This document shows, one piece after another, positions 6,300 to 10,262 of a stretch of 10,262 nt of DNA. Positions within the stretch are counted from its first letter, which is position 1. Each line of letters begins with the position of its first letter. Below the pieces are notes generated by a model. That model searched no databases, was not told the DNA's origin, and worked only from the letters and a program-made list of their open reading frames with translations. Both the position numbers and the translations under genes were made by a program. The DNA comes from QPIN01 sp964472945 (GTDB lineage Bacteria > Pseudomonadota > Gammaproteobacteria > Methylococcales > Methylomonadaceae). The stretch spans positions 1-10,262 of the forward strand of contig CAYYNM010000119.1 of the NCBI GenBank assembly GCA_964472945.1, written 5' to 3'.

Positions 6300-7193
6300 A
6301 TGAGTACAAAAAAATATTTATCAGTTTTTTCACCGGCAAACGCTGAGCAGAGAAAGGCTAACTTTGAAGATTATTGGGTTTTTACCCAACAACATGGGGG
6401 TGAGCTATTTGAAGATGACCGTGACCTAGGTATTAAGCGAGCCAGATTAAAACACTTTCAGGATAATCCAGTAAAACTAAAGACTCCACTTGCCAATCCC
6501 GATGCTTTTTATCGTAATTATGTTGAAATAAAAGATGACCTAAAGACCTTGGATCAAAAGACTTTATTGCTAACAGGTATGTATAAATTTGCCCGGCATG
6601 AATGGGTAGGTATCAAAGGTGCCTGGGATTCAGTACCTGATATGGCAAATTCTCATAGTATTGAAGATAAAATTAGCCGAGTACATTTAGCAGAAGAATT
6701 TTGTCATGTTCGGTTATTTGATGAAATGCTGAAAACATGTGGCTTAGATAAAGTTGAATGGGTGCCTTTAGGCCCTATTAAAGAAAAAATCTATGAACAG
6801 TTTCCAAAATTCCCTGGGTTTTTAATGGATACCCCAGCATTTGTGACTGAATTAATGGGAGTTACCTTTTATTGTCATTTAAGTAATAAGATTAATGAGC
6901 TTTTTGCTGATGAGCCAGAAGTACGTACCCGATTACAAGAATTACTGGCTGAAATAACCATTGATGAAGTTGCTCATGTAGGACAAAGAAGAAATTTTAT
7001 TGGCTCCATTGGAATGAAAGTTTCAAAAATGTTGGTCAAACCTTTTTATACCCTGTTCTTTAATGATATTCCTGAAGTCGGTGAATTATTTGATGTCAAA
7101 CAAATGATTAAAGATGGTGAAGAGTTTGATTTTAATCAATTACCTGATTATATGATAGAAAAAAGCTGGATTCCTTCATATTGTAGAGCCTAA
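6300..7193 (+). CDS. Ferritin-like di-iron protein of unknown function
   Basis: A 297-residue predicted soluble protein with the signature of a ferritin-like four-helix di-iron carboxylate fold. Two E-x-x-H motifs are present: Glu133-x-x-His136 in AEEFCHVRLFDE, and Glu223-x-x-His226 in TIDEVAHVGQR. Single acidic residues at Glu101 (in RHEWVG) and Glu184 (in VTELMG) sit in helices where the remaining iron ligands would be expected. This gives four ligand-bearing helices, as in ferritins, rubrerythrins and di-iron oxygenases. There is no signal peptide. I do not recognise the exact subfamily, and sequence alone does not say whether it is an oxygenase, an oxidase or an iron-binding protein. A good Shine-Dalgarno (AGGGAG, 6284-6289) sits 10 bases before the ATG. 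It lies 40 bp after the RIO kinase gene and 135 bp before hemL. A link to iron or haem metabolism is tempting but rests only on proximity. Confidence 0.8.
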   Translation: MSTKKYLSVFSPANAEQRKANFEDYWVFTQQHGGELFEDDRDLGIKRARLKHFQDNPVKLKTPLANPDAFYRNYVEIKDDLKTLDQKTLLLTGMYKFARHEWVGIKGAWDSVPDMANSHSIEDKISRVHLAEEFCHVRLFDEMLKTCGLDKVEWVPLGPIKEKIYEQFPKFPGFLMDTPAFVTELMGVTFYCHLSNKINELFADEPEVRTRLQELLAEITIDEVAHVGQRRNFIGSIGMKVSKMLVKPFYTLFFNDIPEVGELFDVKQMIKDGEEFDFNQLPDYMIEKSWIPSYCRA

Positions 7194-7328
7194 TAGAAAA
7201 ATAGTTGTAGGTAGGACATTTTCAGTTCTGGTTCAAAGTTGAAAGGTTCTGCCCATTTGCAATTTAGCTTGATAGACAAAACATTTCGCCTACCCTTTTA
7301 TTGTATCTATTTTTAATTAAAACAAACG
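7194..7328. promoter_or_regulatory. hemL leader with inverted repeats, no clear Shine-Dalgarno
   Basis: The 135-bp gap before hemL contains GGTAGG (7210-7215) and CCTACC (7289-7294) as a long-range inverted repeat. The second arm is followed by CTTTTATTG, a weak terminator-like tail. A perfect 12-bp palindrome, TTTTAATTAAAA (7311-7322), ends 6 bases before the hemL start. No purine-rich ribosome-binding site is visible there. Some of this may control hemL, but no named regulator site is recognisable. Confidence 0.3.
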
Positions 7329-8612
7329 ATGACTAACGCCATTAACTTATTTTCTGAAGCTAAAAAAGTAATTCCAGGTGGAGTTAATTCACCCGTAAGA
7401 TCCTTTAGTGGGGTGGGTGGAACGCCTGTCTATATTGACCATGCCAAAGGTGCTTATATTTTTGACAGTGAAAATAAACAATATATTGATTATGTTGGGT
7501 CATGGGGGCCCATGATCTTGGGTCATGCGCACCCTGAAGTGATCGACTCGGTTAAGCAAATTGCAGAAAAAGGCTTGAGTTTTGGTGCGCCTACAGAACT
7601 TGAAACAGCAATGGCGACTAAAGTCTGTGAACTTGTTCCAGCAATGGATATGGTCAGAATGGTTAGCTCAGGAACAGAAGCAACCATGAGCGCATTACGA
7701 TTGGCGCGAGGATATACAGGAAGAGATAAAATCGTAAAGTTTGAAGGCTGTTATCATGGCCACTCAGACTCATTATTAGTTAAAGCAGGGTCTGGTGCAT
7801 TAACTTTAGGTGTACCCAGTTCTCCCGGTGTTCCTAAAGCTGTTGCGGCTGATACCATCACCCTTACTTATAATGATAGTGAGGAAGTGAAAAAAACTTT
7901 TACTGAAATAGGCGATGAAATTGCCTGCATTATTGTTGAACCTGTTGCCGGAAATATGAATTGTATTCCACCTGTTGCCGGCTTCTTAGAAACATTACGC
8001 CAAGTTTGTGATGAGCATGCTTGTGTATTAATTTTTGATGAAGTGATGACAGGCTTTCGTGTTGGCTTGCATGGAGCGCAAGGTGTTTATCAAGTAACCC
8101 CTGATTTAACGACATTAGGTAAAGTCATTGGTGGTGGTATGCCTGTTGGCGCTTTTGGTGGTAAGCAAAAAATAATGGAATTTCTGGCACCATTAGGCTC
8201 GGTTTATCAAGCCGGAACCCTTTCTGGAAACCCTGTAGCAATGGCGGCTGGATTAAAAACACTAGAGCTTATTTCTGTTGCAGGTTTTCACGACAAATTA
8301 AGCAAAACTACGGAAAAATTGGTTTTAGGGTTAAAATACAGAGCTAAACAAGCCGGCATATCAATGGCATCTAATCAAGTGGGAGCCATGTTTGGACTAT
8401 TTTTTACCCAAGAAGAAAATATTAGTCAGTTCTCTCAAGTTATGCAATGTGATCAAGCGTTATTTAAGCGCTTTTTTCATGGCATGTTAGAACAAGGTGT
8501 TTATTTAGCACCGTCAGCGTTTGAAGCCGGCTTTGTTTCAGCTGCACATACCGATAAAGATATTGAAAAAACTTTAGATGCTGCAACGATTGTTTTTAAA
8601 ACATTAGTTTAA
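7329..8612 (+). CDS. hemL: Glutamate-1-semialdehyde 2,1-aminomutase
   Basis: A full-length 427-residue PLP-dependent aminomutase that converts glutamate-1-semialdehyde to 5-aminolevulinate, the last step of the C5 route to haem and other tetrapyrroles in the cytoplasm. It aligns with the E. coli enzyme from end to end: IPGGVNSPVR (15-24), YVGSWGPMILGH (55-66), SSGTEATMSA (113-122) binding the cofactor phosphate, FEGCYHGH (138-145), the PLP-contacting Asp237 in FDEVMTGFR, and the Schiff-base Lys265 in TTLGKVIGGGMPVGAFGG. The C-terminal LAPSAFEAGFVSAAH is also intact. The ATG matches the family N-terminus but has no evident Shine-Dalgarno sequence; an AT palindrome lies just upstream. Neighbours are the ferritin-like gene (135 bp upstream) and rmuC (114 bp downstream). 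It may be transcribed separately. The call is very secure. Confidence 0.98.
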   Translation: MTNAINLFSEAKKVIPGGVNSPVRSFSGVGGTPVYIDHAKGAYIFDSENKQYIDYVGSWGPMILGHAHPEVIDSVKQIAEKGLSFGAPTELETAMATKVCELVPAMDMVRMVSSGTEATMSALRLARGYTGRDKIVKFEGCYHGHSDSLLVKAGSGALTLGVPSSPGVPKAVAADTITLTYNDSEEVKKTFTEIGDEIACIIVEPVAGNMNCIPPVAGFLETLRQVCDEHACVLIFDEVMTGFRVGLHGAQGVYQVTPDLTTLGKVIGGGMPVGAFGGKQKIMEFLAPLGSVYQAGTLSGNPVAMAAGLKTLELISVAGFHDKLSKTTEKLVLGLKYRAKQAGISMASNQVGAMFGLFFTQEENISQFSQVMQCDQALFKRFFHGMLEQGVYLAPSAFEAGFVSAAHTDKDIEKTLDAATIVFKTLV

Positions 8613-8633
8613 CTAGCTAAAACATCAACTATA

Positions 8634-8666
8634 TAGCTTTGATCCAATGATGCAAAATCAAAGCTA
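8634..8666. terminator. Perfect 10-bp hairpin after hemL
   Basis: TAGCTTTGAT (8634-8643) and ATCAAAGCTA (8657-8666) form an exact 10-bp stem with a 13-base loop, starting 21 bases after the hemL stop codon. No T-tract follows on the plus strand, so intrinsic termination is not assured. It could instead protect the hemL mRNA 3' end or be a symmetric binding site upstream of rmuC. Confidence 0.4.
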
Positions 8667-8726
8667 CAAGCACTAAGCCATGAGTGTAAAAGATTCTTCA
8701 TCTTAGTAAGCAAATAAGTAAAAAAA

Positions 8727-10088
8727 ATGGAAAACAAGTTGTTTTTTGTAGCGATAATGGTCGCCGCTATTTTTGTCGTTTTAATAGGTATTACTCTAAT
8801 ACTTTGGCGAGCTAAAAAACAACTTGCCCGGCAAAATCAACAACAGATTGATGATTTAAACTTAAAAGCACAAGAAAACCAACAGGTGCTATTAAAACTA
8901 GCTGTTGCAGAAGAAAAAATTTTTCAATTCGAAAGTCAATCCAATGATTTTCAGCAAATCCAGCAACAATTATTGCACAGTAAAACAGAAAATGCTGCTT
9001 TAAAAATCAGGCAGCAAGAGCAAGAAAAAAATACAGCTGAAAAAATAAAATTACTACAAAATGCAGAAACCCAGTTAAAAGATCAATTTGAAAACCTGGC
9101 AAATAAAATTTTTGAAGAGAGGGGTAAACAATTCTCTGAGCAAAATAAAACCAGCATGGAGCATATTGTCAGCCCTATTAAAAGTCAGTTAACAGATTTT
9201 AAACAACGAGTGGAGTCTGTTTACCAGAATGAAACTAAAGATAGAATCTCTCTACGGGAAGAGATTGTTTCTCTACGTCGCGATACTGCAAAGATGAACC
9301 AGGAGGCTTTAAACCTGACTCGCGCACTAAAAGGTGATAAAAAATCACAGGGTAATTGGGGGGAAATGATTTTAGAAAAAGTGCTGGAACAATCTGGGCT
9401 GCGTAAAGGTATCGAGTATGAAACGCAAGGTGCTTTTAGGGATGAAGATAACAATCTTTTTAAACCCGATGTGATTATCAGATTACCCGAAGATAAAGAT
9501 GTTATCGTTGATTCAAAAGTTTCTTTAGTTGCTTATGAACAATACTGTTCTTTAGAAAATGAGCAAGAAGTGGCAAGTGCTTTAAAAGCGCATATAAAAT
9601 CTGTTAGAGAGCATATTAAAGGTTTAAGTGACAAGGACTACTCTGGCTTAAAAGGTTTGCGATCGCTTGATTTTGTATTGTTATTTATGCCCATTGAGTC
9701 TGCCTTTATAGCCGCTTTTCAAGCAGATGAAAAATTATTTACAGATGCCTTTGAACATAAAATTATTGTGGTTACTCCAACAACTTTGCTGGCAACATTA
9801 AAGACCATTGAAAATATCTGGCGCTATGAACGACAAAATGAAAATGCTAGAATTATTGCCGAAAAAGCAGGTTCTTTATATGACAAAATCAGAGGATTTG
9901 TTGAGGATTTAGAAAAATTGGGGAACCAATTAACGACTGCCAATAAAACTTATGATGGAGTGATGAATAAACTAACGACAGGGCATGGAAACCTAGTACG
10001 TCAAGCTAGTAGTTTTGTAGAACTAGGTGTTAAAGTGAAGAAAACTTTACCAAAAACTTTAACTGACCAGGCTGGAAGTGACAAGTAA
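8727..10088 (+). CDS. rmuC: RmuC family protein (DNA recombination limiting)
   Basis: A 453-residue RmuC. In E. coli, loss of RmuC raises recombination between inverted repeats, and the domain is related to PD-(D/E)XK nucleases; its biochemical activity is little defined. Layout: an N-terminal membrane anchor at about 5-27; a long Gln/Glu/Lys-rich coiled coil at about 30-200; then the RmuC domain at about 205-400. The domain carries the landmark GNWGEMILE (209-217), PDVIIRLP (247-254), the nuclease-like DSK at 262-264 with Asp248 upstream, LRSLDFVLLFMPIESAF (311-327), and TPTTLLATLKTI (350-361). The tail is polar. Length is normal for the family. The start is the one that places a hydrophobic anchor at the N-terminus; there is no convincing Shine-Dalgarno sequence, only an A-rich run before the ATG. 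It is the last gene of the plus-strand block. Confidence 0.95.
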   Translation: MENKLFFVAIMVAAIFVVLIGITLILWRAKKQLARQNQQQIDDLNLKAQENQQVLLKLAVAEEKIFQFESQSNDFQQIQQQLLHSKTENAALKIRQQEQEKNTAEKIKLLQNAETQLKDQFENLANKIFEERGKQFSEQNKTSMEHIVSPIKSQLTDFKQRVESVYQNETKDRISLREEIVSLRRDTAKMNQEALNLTRALKGDKKSQGNWGEMILEKVLEQSGLRKGIEYETQGAFRDEDNNLFKPDVIIRLPEDKDVIVDSKVSLVAYEQYCSLENEQEVASALKAHIKSVREHIKGLSDKDYSGLKGLRSLDFVLLFMPIESAFIAAFQADEKLFTDAFEHKIIVVTPTTLLATLKTIENIWRYERQNENARIIAEKAGSLYDKIRGFVEDLEKLGNQLTTANKTYDGVMNKLTTGHGNLVRQASSFVELGVKVKKTLPKTLTDQAGSDK

Positions 10089-10147
10089 GGTAACGCGCAT
10101 TAAATAACCTACCCAGATTGCGCAGGCTTTTTATTCGTCTTCAACTA
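10089..10147. terminator. Weak terminator candidate after rmuC
   Basis: GCGCA (10095-10099) and TGCGC (10119-10123) can form a 5-bp stem, followed after AGGC by TTTTTATT (10128-10135). The stem is short, the loop is 19 bases, and four bases separate the stem from the T-tract, so this is a weak candidate for ending the rmuC transcript. Confidence 0.3.
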
Positions 10148-10248
10148 ACACAGGGATGTGTGTAGGTAGCGCAGGAGCAGTTGTCGAGGTGCAACGAAGG
10201 GAGCATAGCACCTTGAATAAAACAACTCGATCGTCGTATCACTCCCTG
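10148..10248. repeat. Nested inverted-repeat element at the window end
   Basis: Several inverted repeats are nested or adjacent. CAGGGA (10151-10156) pairs with TCCCTG (10243-10248), AGTTGT (10179-10184) with ACAACT (10222-10227), and AGGTGC (10187-10192) with GCACCT (10208-10213). An alternative local hairpin has ACACA (10148-10152) and TGTGT (10157-10161) around a GGGA tetraloop. GCGCAGG is also repeated directly at 10120-10126 and 10169-10175. The density of symmetry and higher G+C suggest an interspersed repeat (REP/BIME-like) rather than a gene. It may continue past the window edge. Confidence 0.5.
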
Positions 10249-10262
10249 CAGTTTATTCACTT

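Noticed and set aside
7930..8115. Minus-strand frame of 61 codons inside hemL
   Set aside because: It is a shadow of a complete hemL and has no recognisable product.
9221..9454. Minus-strand frame of 77 codons inside rmuC
   Set aside because: It is a shadow of a complete rmuC and has no recognisable product.

Overview
The window looks like part of a moderately AT-rich (roughly 40% G+C by eye) gammaproteobacterial chromosome, probably a draft scaffold. The protein sequences are closest in style to gammaproteobacterial versions: HemL of 427 aa, an RmuC with N-terminal anchor and coiled coil, and a bacterial RIO1-type kinase. I cannot name a genus from sequence alone. No complete mobile element, CRISPR array, tRNA or rRNA is visible.

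Left block (about 265-4147, all minus strand). In transcription order it encodes a CPA2-type cation:proton antiporter with a signal-like N-terminus, an enolase, and an exported PstS-like phosphate-binding protein. The gaps are 92 and 62 bp, so co-transcription is plausible. The enolase lacks its usual gammaproteobacterial neighbours (pyrG, ftsB) within the window, and the PstS-like protein lacks pstCAB.

Middle (4148-5413, no intact gene). This 1.27 kb holds several things: a 34-nt near-perfect palindrome just upstream of the antiporter gene; a frameshifted, internally shortened remnant of an IS6-family transposase; an AT-rich stretch with several inverted repeats; an unidentified island of higher G+C; and a 100-N scaffold gap (5144-5243). 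The sequence on the two sides of the gap shares an identical 9-mer. The join between the left and right blocks is therefore only as good as the scaffolding.

Right block (5414-10088, all plus strand). It encodes a RIO1-family atypical kinase, an uncharacterised ferritin-like di-iron protein 40 bp downstream, glutamate-1-semialdehyde aminomutase (hemL, tetrapyrrole synthesis) and RmuC (genome maintenance). The first two genes probably form an operon. hemL and rmuC follow gaps of 135 and 114 bp, have no clear Shine-Dalgarno sequence, and may have their own transcription signals. The last 170 bp carry nested inverted repeats that look like an interspersed repeat element.

Most of the window is conserved housekeeping sequence. 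I found no convincing undescribed multi-gene system. The points most worth a second look are the IS6 relic, the palindromes, the di-iron protein beside the RIO kinase, the antiporter-enolase-phosphate-binding gene cluster, and the gap.
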